A model generated the notes under the pieces. That model searched no databases and had not been told where the DNA came from. It worked only from the letters and a program-made list of their open reading frames with translations. Shown here piece after piece: positions 17,025 through 25,246 of a stretch of 64,000 nucleotides of DNA; position 1 is the first letter of the stretch; each line of letters opens with the position of its first letter. A program made the translations under genes and the position numbers. Origin of the DNA: Myroides profundi (GTDB taxonomy: Bacteria > Bacteroidota > Bacteroidia > Flavobacteriales > Flavobacteriaceae); the NCBI RefSeq assembly GCF_000833025.1, contig NZ_CP010817.1:1674001-1738000 (forward strand), in the 5' to 3' direction.

Positions 17025-17579
17025 ATGAGAGAATTTATATTTGACCATATTGAAACTTCCCGTTTTAAATTGCGAATACTAGAAGCAGAGGCTTATCAAA
17101 ACTTTTTAAGATTAGCTACTGCAGAAGAACTTTTGCATTATATAGGTATCCCTGAAGAGGAAGTAGAACAAGAAAAAACAAAAGCAGCCTATGGCTTCCG
17201 AACTTATAATAAATCATATTTGATGTTTTTAATCATTGATAAAGAAACAGAGGATATATTAGGATATTGTGGGTATCACACTTGGTATTTAGAACATGAT
17301 AGAGCTGAGATAGGATATGGACTATATAGTGATTACTCAAAAGGAAAAGGTGTGATGAGTGAAGTCTTAAACACAGTATTGAATTATGGATTTGAAATTA
17401 TGCAATTAAGACGAGTAGAGGCCTTTATTAGCCCAGATAATATGGCTTCCTTAAATACAGTGAAGAAGTTTGGATTTACTAGAGAAGGACAATTGAGAAG
17501 TCATTATGTAAAAGGAGGACAGATAGAAGACTCTGTTGTCTATAGCTTATTATACAAAGAATACAGTAAACTAAAGTAA
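17025..17579 (+). CDS. GNAT acetyltransferase, RimJ/RimL-like
   Basis: A 184-residue cytosolic N-acetyltransferase. Typical parts are the start TSRFKLRILEAEAYQNFLRL, the strand ILGYCGYHTWYLEHDRAEIGY, the acetyl-CoA loop SKGKGVMSEVLNTVLNYGF (G-x-G-x-V/M) and the end ASLNTVKKFGFTREGQLR. This is the alanine-/serine-acetyltransferase-like subgroup that modifies ribosomal proteins or amino-acid-bearing small molecules, including aminoacyl-nucleotide toxins. It is the first gene of a tight six-gene operon; the next starts 9 bp later. Confidence 0.88.
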   Translation: MREFIFDHIETSRFKLRILEAEAYQNFLRLATAEELLHYIGIPEEEVEQEKTKAAYGFRTYNKSYLMFLIIDKETEDILGYCGYHTWYLEHDRAEIGYGLYSDYSKGKGVMSEVLNTVLNYGFEIMQLRRVEAFISPDNMASLNTVKKFGFTREGQLRSHYVKGGQIEDSVVYSLLYKEYSKLK

Positions 17580-17588
17580 CAAGAAGAT

Positions 17589-18434
17589 ATGAAAATTAGA
17601 AGCCTTAGAGAAGTAAGTGTACGCGAGCTCACAGAAGTATTTAATGATTCATTTTCAGATTATATACTTCCCTTTCACTTAATAGAAGATAGCTTGGCAT
17701 TTAAACTTAATAGTGAATTGGTTGATTTAGACTATTCTATTGGGGCGTTTGATAAGGGTAAGTTAGTTGCTTTTATGCTAACAGGAGTGAAAAGAGTAGA
17801 TGAGCAAACCTATTACTATAATGCAGGTACAGGAGTGAGACCAGCTTATAGAGGCCAGCGGTTAGTCGCTCAGATGTACAGTTATGCTATTCCTATTTGG
17901 AAAGAAGCAGGGAGTAGTGTAAATCTATCCCTTGAGGTCATTAAAGGAAACGATAAAGCTATTCGCGCTTATAGGGCTCAAGGATATAATATAAGTAGAG
18001 ATTTATTGTGCTTTAAAGGGCAACCACGTGAGATGCATTATAAAACAGCTAATATTGTAATAGAAGATGTAGAGCAAGTATGTTGGAAGACGGTTCTTCC
18101 ATTTTGGGATATTCAACCAAGTTGGCAAAATTCAATCGCTGTATTAGAAAAAGCTAAGGAAGACATTCGATTTAAAGTGGCTAAAATGAGAGGTAATATT
18201 GTGGGGTATGTAATCTATCACAAAAGTAATGGGAAAATATTTCAATTAGCAGTGGACAAGACTCATCGAAATAAAGGAATAGCAAAACTTCTAGTGAATG
18301 ATGTGGTCAATATTTTGGAAACCCCTATTCTGATTACTAATGTGGATGATAAAGGAGTGGATCTCATCTCGTTTTTAAAGAGAATAGGCTTAGAGCACTA
18401 TATTACTCAACATGAGATGATCATGAAACTATAG
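17589..18434 (+). CDS. Two-domain GNAT acetyltransferase
   Basis: A 281-residue protein with two GNAT-like halves. The N-terminal half has TGVRPAYRGQRLVAQMYSYA (acetyl-CoA loop, about residues 80-100) and the C-terminal half has AVDKTHRNKGIAKLLVNDV (about 220-240). Each loop keeps the R/N-x-x-G-x-A/G pattern. The substrate is unknown. The gene sits 9 bp behind the first GNAT gene and 19 bp before the S66 peptidase gene. Confidence 0.85.
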   Translation: MKIRSLREVSVRELTEVFNDSFSDYILPFHLIEDSLAFKLNSELVDLDYSIGAFDKGKLVAFMLTGVKRVDEQTYYYNAGTGVRPAYRGQRLVAQMYSYAIPIWKEAGSSVNLSLEVIKGNDKAIRAYRAQGYNISRDLLCFKGQPREMHYKTANIVIEDVEQVCWKTVLPFWDIQPSWQNSIAVLEKAKEDIRFKVAKMRGNIVGYVIYHKSNGKIFQLAVDKTHRNKGIAKLLVNDVVNILETPILITNVDDKGVDLISFLKRIGLEHYITQHEMIMKL

Positions 18435-18453
18435 GTAAGGAGATTATAAGTAT

Positions 18454-19500
18454 ATGAGGACAAGATTAATAAAACCAAAGAAATTAAAAGTAGGAGATAC
18501 AGTAGCTACAATTTCTTTGTCATGGGGTGGGGCAGGTGAGTTACCACATCGTTATCAAGTAGGAAAAGCTCGATTAGAAAACATATTTGGACTTAGAGTC
18601 ATAGAGACACCTCATGCTTTAGAATCAGCAGCATGGATTTATAATCACCCAGAGGCAAGAGCTCAGGATTTAATGGATGCATTTATGGACCCAGAAGTAA
18701 AAGCTATTATTACCAATATAGGGGGAGATGAGAGTATTCGATTATTAAAGTATATAGATTATGACGTGATAAGAAATAATCCAAAGATATTTCTAGGGTT
18801 TTCAGATAGTACAGTAACACATTTTATGTGCCTAAAAGCAGGATTGAGTTCTTTCTATGGTACTTCGTTATTAGTGGGATTTGCGGAGAATGGTACAATG
18901 CACGATTATCAGATACAAGATATCAAGCGAACACTGTTCGATGTAGAGCCAGTAAATATAGTATATCCAAATACAGAAGGTTGGACTACAGAGTATTTAG
19001 ATTGGTTTGATGTGAGCTTACAAAACACTAAACGCAACTTGATTCCATGTGAAGGGTGGCGCTATGTGAGAGGAGATAAAAGCGTACAGGGGACTTTAAT
19101 TGGTGGATGCATGGAAGTATTAGAAATAATAAAAGGAACGGAGCTTTGGCCAGAATTAGATGTGTGGAAGGGAAGTATATTGTTTTTAGAAACTTCTGAA
19201 GAAAAGACAGCTCCTCTTTATATAGAGCGTTGGTTAAGAGGGTATGCAGCAATGGGAATTTTAGATGTGGTAAATGGAATTATAGTAGGAAGGCCTTATG
19301 ACAATATGTATGCTGAGGAATATGAACAAATACTACTTAAGATACTTGATGAAGAAGGCTTAAGTACACTACCAGTGATAACACAGATGGACTTTGGTCA
19401 TACATGTCCAAGTTTTACTTTACCTTATGGTTGTATGGCTGAGATAGATAGTATTAATAAACGTTTCTCTATTCTAGAGAGCGCTGTAATAGATAGATAA
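18454..19500 (+). CDS. S66 peptidase (LD-carboxypeptidase/MccF-like)
   Basis: A 348-residue serine carboxypeptidase of family S66. The Ser-Glu-His triad is in place: S117 in GFSDSTVTHF, about E246 in LFLETSEEK and about H316 in DFGHTCP. The N-terminal IKPKKLKVGDTVATISLS and the AIITNIGGDESIRLL segment are also typical. Family members either trim murein tetrapeptides (LdcA) or cleave the amide of peptidyl-nucleotide antibiotics such as microcin C (MccF). The long middle insertion and the neighbours favour an MccF-like detoxifying role, but this is inference. No signal peptide, so cytosolic. Confidence 0.88.
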   Translation: MRTRLIKPKKLKVGDTVATISLSWGGAGELPHRYQVGKARLENIFGLRVIETPHALESAAWIYNHPEARAQDLMDAFMDPEVKAIITNIGGDESIRLLKYIDYDVIRNNPKIFLGFSDSTVTHFMCLKAGLSSFYGTSLLVGFAENGTMHDYQIQDIKRTLFDVEPVNIVYPNTEGWTTEYLDWFDVSLQNTKRNLIPCEGWRYVRGDKSVQGTLIGGCMEVLEIIKGTELWPELDVWKGSILFLETSEEKTAPLYIERWLRGYAAMGILDVVNGIIVGRPYDNMYAEEYEQILLKILDEEGLSTLPVITQMDFGHTCPSFTLPYGCMAEIDSINKRFSILESAVIDR

Positions 19501-19503
19501 AAT

Positions 19504-20043
19504 ATGTTTTATGTTAGTGAAGTATCATTAGAACGACCGTCAATATATCTTTCTGGATTACAAGAACAAACTTATGATGTGTTGTCAAAGCTTTCTATGA
19601 CTTGGCAAAGAGTTGAAACAGAGGAGGCAATTACAATGGAAGATTGTTTGTTGATTAACGAGAGGTTAGATATGAATATGGTCAAAACACTTTTTTTGTG
19701 CAATAGACAGAAAACGATGTTTTATCTATTTATTACATTAGGAGATAAGCCTTTTAATAGTAAAGTATTTAGTGAGGCTTTAGGCATCTCTAGGGTTTCG
19801 TTTGCACCAGCAGAGATGCTATACGAAAAGATGGAGACCAAGGTAGGAGCAGCATCTATATTTGGATTATTAAGAGAATCAACTAGCAATATTCAATTAG
19901 TATTTGATCAAGATGTTTTGGATCAACCTTTTTATGGCTGTAGTGATGGAACTACCACTCATTATTTGAAATTGCATACAACAGATATAATTAATAAGTT
20001 AGTTCCTTTCTTAAATAGAGACTTACTAACAATTAAACTATAA
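19504..20043 (+). CDS. YbaK/ProX-type aminoacyl-tRNA deacylase
   Basis: A 179-residue protein. Despite low similarity at the ends, its core has the YbaK/INS/ProX features: CLLINERLDMNMVKTLFLCNRQKTMFYLF with the conserved Lys, then LGISRVSFAPAEMLYEKM, then KVGAASIFGLLRES, where the family has a PGSVTPFGL-like segment. Such enzymes hydrolyse mischarged tRNAs (for example Ala-tRNA-Pro) in the cytosol. It starts 3 bp after the S66 peptidase and ends 2 bp before the methyltransferase. It could also act on other aminoacyl esters. Confidence 0.75.
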   Translation: MFYVSEVSLERPSIYLSGLQEQTYDVLSKLSMTWQRVETEEAITMEDCLLINERLDMNMVKTLFLCNRQKTMFYLFITLGDKPFNSKVFSEALGISRVSFAPAEMLYEKMETKVGAASIFGLLRESTSNIQLVFDQDVLDQPFYGCSDGTTTHYLKLHTTDIINKLVPFLNRDLLTIKL

Positions 20044-20045
20044 TT

Positions 20046-20768
20046 ATGGAAGATCAATTATACCAAAATGTAGATCTGGTTCAATTTTACGATTATGACA
20101 ACTTATGGGACAATGAAGAAAAGTATATACAACTAGCAGATAAAGCTAAAACAGTTTTAGATCTAGGATGTGGAACAGGGCGATTAGCTACTGTTTTATC
20201 AGAAAGAGGAAAAGATGTCGTAGGGGTAGAGTATGCTCAAGCGATGCTAGATAAGGCAAAGAAAAGAAGTTCAGAAGTAAAATGGGTTCAAGGAGATGCA
20301 AGAACTATTTGCTTAGAGCAGAAGTTTGATTTGATTATTTTATCAGGTCATGTATTTCAGGTTTTCTTGACGAAAGAAGATCGTTTAGCTGTCCTAGAAA
20401 CAGTTAAAGAGCACTTAAATAAAGGAGGTAGGTATATCTTTGATAGTAGAAATCCGTTAGTAAAAGATTGGTTAACCTGGACAAAAGAGGAGTCTATACG
20501 TCAATTTAAACATCCTCTGCATGGGCAAATCACAGCGTGGAATACTTATGAAGGAGATGCAAAAGCATTGACTTATACAACTTATTATAGTATTGATAAT
20601 ACACAAGAGAGTTTTAGTTCACAATCTATGATTGCTTTTCCTAGCTTTAATGAGATAGGACAATTAGTAACTGATGCAGGGCTGGGAATAGCAGAAGTAT
20701 TTGGCGATTGGGAATTTAATAGGTATAGTGAACATAGTGAGGAAATAATATGGTATGGATATGCCTAA
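20046..20768 (+). CDS. Class I SAM-dependent methyltransferase
   Basis: A 240-residue cytosolic methyltransferase. It has motif I VLDLGCGTGRLATVL (about residues 38-52), an acidic end of strand 2 (VVGVEYAQAMLDKAKKRS), motif II VQGDARTI and DLIILSGHVFQVFL. The N-terminal YDYDNLW and the C-terminal beta domain fit the small-molecule class. The target is unknown. Fifth gene of the operon. Confidence 0.87.
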   Translation: MEDQLYQNVDLVQFYDYDNLWDNEEKYIQLADKAKTVLDLGCGTGRLATVLSERGKDVVGVEYAQAMLDKAKKRSSEVKWVQGDARTICLEQKFDLIILSGHVFQVFLTKEDRLAVLETVKEHLNKGGRYIFDSRNPLVKDWLTWTKEESIRQFKHPLHGQITAWNTYEGDAKALTYTTYYSIDNTQESFSSQSMIAFPSFNEIGQLVTDAGLGIAEVFGDWEFNRYSEHSEEIIWYGYA

Positions 20769-20780
20769 TAAAAAAAATAA

Positions 20781-21179
20781 ATGGAAGCAAAGGAATTAAA
20801 GCAAATTGCTCATAAGTATGCAAAGTCAGTTGAATTAAATGACTTTGTTGCGTATGGTAGTGTGGCGGCAGCTATTGAGACTATAGACGGTAATATATAT
20901 ACAGGGATTAGCATTGATACTGCTTGTTCTATGGGATTCTGTGCAGAGCATGGAGCAATAGCAGATATGCTAAAGCATGGAGAAAATAGAATAAAACGTG
21001 TAGTAGCTGTAACTGAGAAGGGAGAGGCTGTACCTCCGTGTGGAAGATGTAGAGAGTTTATGACTCAATTAGCGCAAGATAATGAAAATGCAGTTGTAGA
21101 AGTAGAAGATGATCACTATGTAACTTTAGGATCGCTTATACCTTATGATTGGAAGAAAGGAATGAAGCGAAAATGGTAA
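20781..21179 (+). CDS. Cytidine deaminase-family protein
   Basis: A 132-residue zinc-dependent deaminase. The catalytic Glu and zinc ligands are seen in GFCAEHGAIADML and PPCGRCREFM (C-A-E ... P-C-G-R-C). Length and motifs fit free-nucleoside cytidine deaminases and also blasticidin-S deaminase, which has the same fold and size. C-A-E rather than the commoner H-A-E keeps the three-Cys pattern of short tetrameric enzymes. The gene closes the six-gene operon and is followed by a terminator. Context (other detoxifying families) raises the possibility of a nucleoside-antibiotic substrate. Confidence 0.85.
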   Translation: MEAKELKQIAHKYAKSVELNDFVAYGSVAAAIETIDGNIYTGISIDTACSMGFCAEHGAIADMLKHGENRIKRVVAVTEKGEAVPPCGRCREFMTQLAQDNENAVVEVEDDHYVTLGSLIPYDWKKGMKRKW

Positions 21180-21203
21180 AGATGTTCTTTGCTATTCGAT
21201 TAT

Positions 21204-21236
21204 AAAAGACTTTAGTATATACTAGAGTCTTTTTTT
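21204..21236 (+). terminator. Terminator of the 17-21 kb operon
   Basis: A 12-bp stem (AAAGACTTTAGT pairing with ACTAGAGTCTTT, one G-T) and a T run follow the deaminase gene. Confidence 0.87.
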
Positions 21237-21426
21237 GTACGATCCCTTTTTTACGAATAGTTTATTATGTGTTTATCAATTTTATTAGTTCACTATTAAA
21301 CTATGTTTATTTAGTAGTAAAATCACATAAAGTGATTATTTAACAAATATAAGAAAATGAGATTGTTAAATATTAGTTATAATGTACAGTTGTTCACTGA
21401 TTGTGAATTTATTCTGATGTTTTGTT

Positions 21427-21458
21427 TTGGATAATACATATATGTGAGTATATATTTG
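21427..21458 (+). promoter_or_regulatory. Promoter of the 21488 lipoprotein gene
   Basis: TTG (21427-21429), a 21-bp spacer and TATATTTG (21451-21458). It lies inside a longer frame that starts at 21422, which argues that the true start is the ATG at 21488. Confidence 0.6.
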
Positions 21459-21487
21459 TCAAAAATATAAATATAGCGACAATTAGT

Positions 21488-21994
21488 ATGGAAAAACAAA
21501 CTCTATTTAGTATCCTATTTTTAGTGATGTCTGTTGTAAGTCTTACAGCCTGTTCTTCTAGTGATGATGTACAAGTCACAGAGGCTGGGCAGAATAATTC
21601 TAAAATGTTTGGTAAATGGGAATTTGTAGAAAAAGTAGAATTGGATATAGATGGTAAGATAGTAAAAGAGATTTCAGCAAGCAGTCTTAATATCCCAGCT
21701 CAAACAGTAGATTATTACAAAGGAGGAATCTCTATTCAAACTGACTATGTAAATAAGAAAGATGGTCAAGGTAATTATTACAATAAAAGATCTCCTAGAC
21801 AATGGATGCTAAGTGGTACTAGATTGTACTTAGGTATTAGTAAAACATTAGAACAAAATGCTGAGCAGATCTATGATGTTCAAGTATTAAATCAGAATGA
21901 GTTAATTATTGAACGCAAAATAGATGCAAATGATGGTAATCGTTATACTTCTAACGTAAGCAGTATTAAAATTACCTATAAAAAAGTGAACTAG
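21488..21994 (+). CDS. Small lipoprotein, paralogue of the 22582 protein
   Basis: A 168-residue lipoprotein: hydrophobic signal, lipobox LTAC, then SSSDDVQVTEAG. The mature part begins FGKWEF and has regular beta-strands ending SSIKITYKKVN, like small lipocalin-type or DUF4923-like lipoproteins, though I cannot name the family. It shares layout and several stretches (DD-x-QVT, GKWE, Q-W-M/C, LYLGI, ITYK/N) with the next gene, so the two are diverged duplicates. The ATG at 21488 places the signal peptide correctly. Confidence 0.75.
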   Translation: MEKQTLFSILFLVMSVVSLTACSSSDDVQVTEAGQNNSKMFGKWEFVEKVELDIDGKIVKEISASSLNIPAQTVDYYKGGISIQTDYVNKKDGQGNYYNKRSPRQWMLSGTRLYLGISKTLEQNAEQIYDVQVLNQNELIIERKIDANDGNRYTSNVSSIKITYKKVN

Positions 21995-22523
21995 TCTTTT
22001 ACTACTCATAAACATTAGACCCTTACCGTAATTATTACAATGTAAGTAGTAAAAAGATTCTGTAAATAATAAGTAATATAACTTTGAAGAACAGTTATCA
22101 AAACGAGGGTGGAGATAACTGTTTTTTTGTTTTTAAGTGGTGTAAGAAGAATAAATAGAGGAAATACTCACTATAACTAAAGAATATAGCAGCTTTTAAA
22201 ATAGTGTTTTATCTTTATAAGTGATTTGTTTATCAATGTTAATGTGTGAAAAATAGATATTTTAAATATGTTATTTTTGTAAAATTTATGAAGTAAATAA
22301 ATGCTTTGTTTTCTTATATTAAAAACAGTATAGAGTATTTTTATTTTATTATTATTTAGGATTTTCTTTAGTTTTTTGCGTAAATCTATGTTATATTTTA
22401 GGTGTGGTATCCTTAATAAATTCTCATAGTTTAGCTTTCTAGATTTTGGCTTGATGTCAGTCTTAATTAATTGTTATAATCGACTGTTAATTATGTGACC
22501 TATTTATAGTAGGGACTTTTGTC
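21995..22523. other. Gene-free spacer between the two lipoprotein genes
   Basis: About 530 bp, very AT-rich, stops in all frames. It holds a hairpin terminator at 22090-22128 and otherwise nothing I can identify. Confidence 0.5.
22090..22128 (+). terminator. Terminator after the first lipoprotein
   Basis: A 10-bp perfect stem (AACAGTTATC pairing with GATAACTGTT), a 14-nt loop and a T run. It lies about 95 bp after the stop. Confidence 0.8.
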
Positions 22524-22556
22524 TTGTTTTTTGTTGTTTTTGTCCTTGTAACTTTG
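22524..22556 (+). promoter_or_regulatory. Promoter of the 22582 lipoprotein gene
   Basis: TTG (22524-22526), a 22-bp spacer and TAACTTTG (22549-22556), 25 bp before the ATG. Other TTG triplets in this T-rich stretch make the -33 assignment uncertain. Confidence 0.5.
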
Positions 22557-22581
22557 TCAAAAAATTACAAAACAAAGGATT

Positions 22582-23088
22582 ATGCAACAAAAATTACTTT
22601 TTTTATCAATGTTATTTATGCTATTTTTTACCATTATTTCTTGTTCTAGTGATGATATTCAGGTTACTCATCATGGTAAAAATAAAGCGCTAATACTTGG
22701 TAAATGGGAGTTAGAGAGTAAGAATTATTATGATGGATATGGCCATCATATATACAGTGCGACTGAAGAGGACATTAATTACCCTCCTCAAATATTAGTA
22801 TTCTATAGACAAGAGATTATGATTCAGACTGACTTCTATAAAGAGGAAGGAGAACTAGAGGTAGTCTGTAGTGAACAATCTCCGTTCCAATGGTGTATGA
22901 GAGAAGATAAATTATATTTAGGTATTGGTAGAGAAGTAGACTCTAATGATTATCAAGAATATGATATTCTAGTTTTAACGGATGATAAGCTAGTATTGGA
23001 GAGAGAGGTTAATGAATATGATAATGACCTTTTTCAATCAAGAGCTAAATATGTTTGGATTACCTATAATAGAGTATCTAGTCACTAG
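22582..23088 (+). CDS. Small lipoprotein, paralogue of the 21488 protein
   Basis: A 168-residue lipoprotein with lipobox IISC followed by SSDDIQVTHHG. The mature domain starts GKWELESK and keeps the strand pattern of the upstream paralogue (QSPFQWCMREDKLYLGIG; YVWITYNRV) while most other positions differ. No catalytic motif is visible. It has its own promoter and is not in an operon with its duplicate. Confidence 0.75.
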   Translation: MQQKLLFLSMLFMLFFTIISCSSDDIQVTHHGKNKALILGKWELESKNYYDGYGHHIYSATEEDINYPPQILVFYRQEIMIQTDFYKEEGELEVVCSEQSPFQWCMREDKLYLGIGREVDSNDYQEYDILVLTDDKLVLEREVNEYDNDLFQSRAKYVWITYNRVSSH

Positions 23089-23252
23089 GTATAGTTAGGG
23101 TATAATATGGTTTTAAATAATTGGGCTGTTTTAGGAAGGAGACAAGTGAACCAGAAACCCAGTATAATTAACAGGTGTTTCACAAATGGACAGCTGTAAT
23201 TAGATGAGAAAAGTGTATCTTTCACACTGTAAATAGACAGTGAAAATAATAT

Positions 23253-23927
23253 ATGGGATTACAGATAGGAGGGCTAGTAATAGATAAAAATTACGAATCT
23301 GATTTAGAGGGATTAGAAGTAATACTAAACAAGAAATTAGTGTTTGAAGATGAGGTCGTGTTTAAAAAGGCTTCAGCTAATGATAAAGAGTCAGATGTAT
23401 TAGATATCTACTTTTTAGACGATGCGACTCTAATTATGTCATCTATAGCTATAGCTTCTTTAGCATATAAGGCAACTCAACAGAAAGTGATGTCTTTTGT
23501 TATAGATGAAGAAACAATGTTATTTAGCCTTTATTATACAGAGAATGGCTTCTTGACTAGAAAAGTGATAGAAGTAGAAGGAGATGTAGTAGAAAGTAGA
23601 GGGGAACAATTCGAATATGAGGATGTAGAGGAGAGTAAAGTAGAGCTCATCTATCATCTAATAGAGGATATCTTAGGTGAATATTTATGGGATATAGAAC
23701 CTCAAGAGAGATGTATGCGTTTCGGGGTTAATGAGATAACTGTACAAGAGAAACAGGAAGTCGTTACTTCTATACCTTCTTTTGAATTTGAAGATTTAGG
23801 GGGTGAAGAATATTCGTGTGATGAAAGCAAAGTAATTAATATGAATGAGGAAATCACTAAGGTTAAAAAGCAAAAGAAATCATCGATCATAAAGCAAGTT
23901 ATAAAAGGACTAGGATTAAAGAATTAG
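23253..23927 (+). CDS. Acidic cytosolic protein of unknown function
   Basis: A 224-residue protein with no signal peptide. The first 140 residues look like a folded mixed alpha/beta domain (IYFLDDATLIMSSIAIASLA; KVMSFVIDEETMLFSLYY). The last 60 are acidic then basic and low-complexity (KKQKKSSIIKQVIKGLG). I do not recognise it. The start ATG at 23253 has no alternative nearby. It is convergent with the next gene, with a shared terminator. Confidence 0.65.
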   Translation: MGLQIGGLVIDKNYESDLEGLEVILNKKLVFEDEVVFKKASANDKESDVLDIYFLDDATLIMSSIAIASLAYKATQQKVMSFVIDEETMLFSLYYTENGFLTRKVIEVEGDVVESRGEQFEYEDVEESKVELIYHLIEDILGEYLWDIEPQERCMRFGVNEITVQEKQEVVTSIPSFEFEDLGGEEYSCDESKVINMNEEITKVKKQKKSSIIKQVIKGLGLKN

Positions 23928-23946
23928 TCCCTAGTATTATTTAAAT

Positions 23947-23981
23947 ATAAAAGGGAATCTATTGTTTAGATTCCCTTTTAT
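23947..23981. terminator. Bidirectional terminator between convergent genes
   Basis: A 15-bp perfect stem (ATAAAAGGGAATCTA and its complement) with a 5-nt loop. It has A and T runs on both sides, so it can end transcripts from both strands. Confidence 0.88.
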
Positions 23982-23983
23982 AT

Positions 23984-24571
23984 TTATTCTTTTTTCTCAA
24001 CAGGTTTGTTTTTGTTGATTTCATCTTGAAGTTGACGACGTATTCTTTGTTCGCGTTCTAGTGAAGATTTTCTTAGTTCTTCTAGCTCTTCTTCAGTTTC
24101 AGTTAATTTTCTATTGACTTCTCTAATTTCAGAAAAGCTTCTTTTAAAGCGATAGTATATTACTCCTAATACAATAATTAATATACCTATAATCGACCAT
24201 ATTATAGTTAAGAAAGTTGATTTCTCTGAAGACATTCCTAAAACTTCAATATTCTTAGTAGAAGACAATGAAGTAGAAAGAGAATCTCTTGTTATTTTTA
24301 GCTGTGAAGCTAAGCTTTCTACAGACTCTTTATGTTCTAACGAGGCATCTTTATTGTTAGCGATAGTAAGGTGTAACTTAGTAAGAGAATCATTTACATT
24401 CTTCTGTAATTGGTGTATCTTTTCTACTTCAACAATTTTAGATTTTTGCCAATTCGTTGATTCGTTTAATAAAGTATTGAATTGATTATCTATTGTATTT
24501 GTTCTTTCTTGTGCAAAGCTCGCTAAGCTAATTGCAATTAAAGCAACAGTAAATGTGAATTTATTTCTCAT
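23984..24571 (-). CDS. Exported coiled-coil membrane protein
   Basis: A 195-residue protein. Residues 1-20 are a signal peptide (ending SLASFAQ). Residues about 22-110 are a helical, coiled-coil-prone periplasmic part. Residues about 120-142 form one membrane helix (FLTIIWSIIGILIIVLGVIYY), and the rest is a charged cytosolic coiled coil (LTETEEELEELRKSSLEREQ). Similar flavobacterial proteins are sometimes labelled tRNA (guanine-N1)-methyltransferase, but no SAM or tRNA-binding domain is visible here, so I do not use that name. Confidence 0.75.
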   Translation of the reverse strand: MRNKFTFTVALIAISLASFAQERTNTIDNQFNTLLNESTNWQKSKIVEVEKIHQLQKNVNDSLTKLHLTIANNKDASLEHKESVESLASQLKITRDSLSTSLSSTKNIEVLGMSSEKSTFLTIIWSIIGILIIVLGVIYYRFKRSFSEIREVNRKLTETEEELEELRKSSLEREQRIRRQLQDEINKNKPVEKKE

Positions 24572-25192
24572 CTATATTTTTTATTCTGGTATCTTCAGAG
24601 TGACACTTGTTAGTATAATTTATTTAGCCCTTTCTTGTAAAATCTTCATTGTAGAAAATATCAAAACTAAAAAAGTGAAAAGTACAATAGTATATTAATC
24701 TTTAGATACTTTTAAAAATTATAGAAAGAATAAAGAACTATTGTTTTATTTAAGACCTTTTGGGTTTTGTTTACAAGTGCAATATATAAAATGTTTAGTA
24801 TTATCTAAAATTGTTTTAAAATTCTAATAAAATTTGAATATAAACACTTCTAAGCCTCAATATCAGTATGCTAAATTGTGTAATAGTTGTGTTATTTTGA
24901 ATAAAATGGAAGATATTTAAAATTTTTGAATTTTATTGTTGTAGCAATTTTTGAATTTTGAAGGCAAAAAAAGTTAAAAAGTGCCATATAATAGATGAGA
25001 TATAAAAACAGAGATTCATGTACAGTCTTTTTTGAGAAGCTATGTTTTCACTGTTTTTGTAGTTCTTGAGGTTTTATATAGCTGTAGTTTTTGTTAATTC
25101 TATATAGATGTTTAGTACCATTTTTTGTAAGATTAGTAATCTTTTACTTTTGTAAGATTTATAAAAAACAATACATATTATTGATAATAATA
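24572..25192. other. Long AT-rich gene-free region
   Basis: About 620 bp between two minus-strand genes. A 63-codon plus-strand frame (25091-25282) has hydrophobic, low-complexity translation and runs into the end of the next gene on the other strand, so I do not call it. No RNA gene or repeat family recognised. Confidence 0.5.
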
Positions 25193-25222
25193 AAAAAAGC
25201 CACTGCTTTAACAGTGGCTTTT
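25193..25222 (-). terminator. Terminator of the 25247 lipoprotein gene
   Basis: Stem AAAAGCCACTG with CAGTGGCTTTT and a 6-nt loop lies 25 bp past the minus-strand stop, with an A run that gives a U run on the minus-strand transcript. Confidence 0.85.
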
Positions 25223-25246
25223 ATATCTAATTATTGCTTTAAAAAA

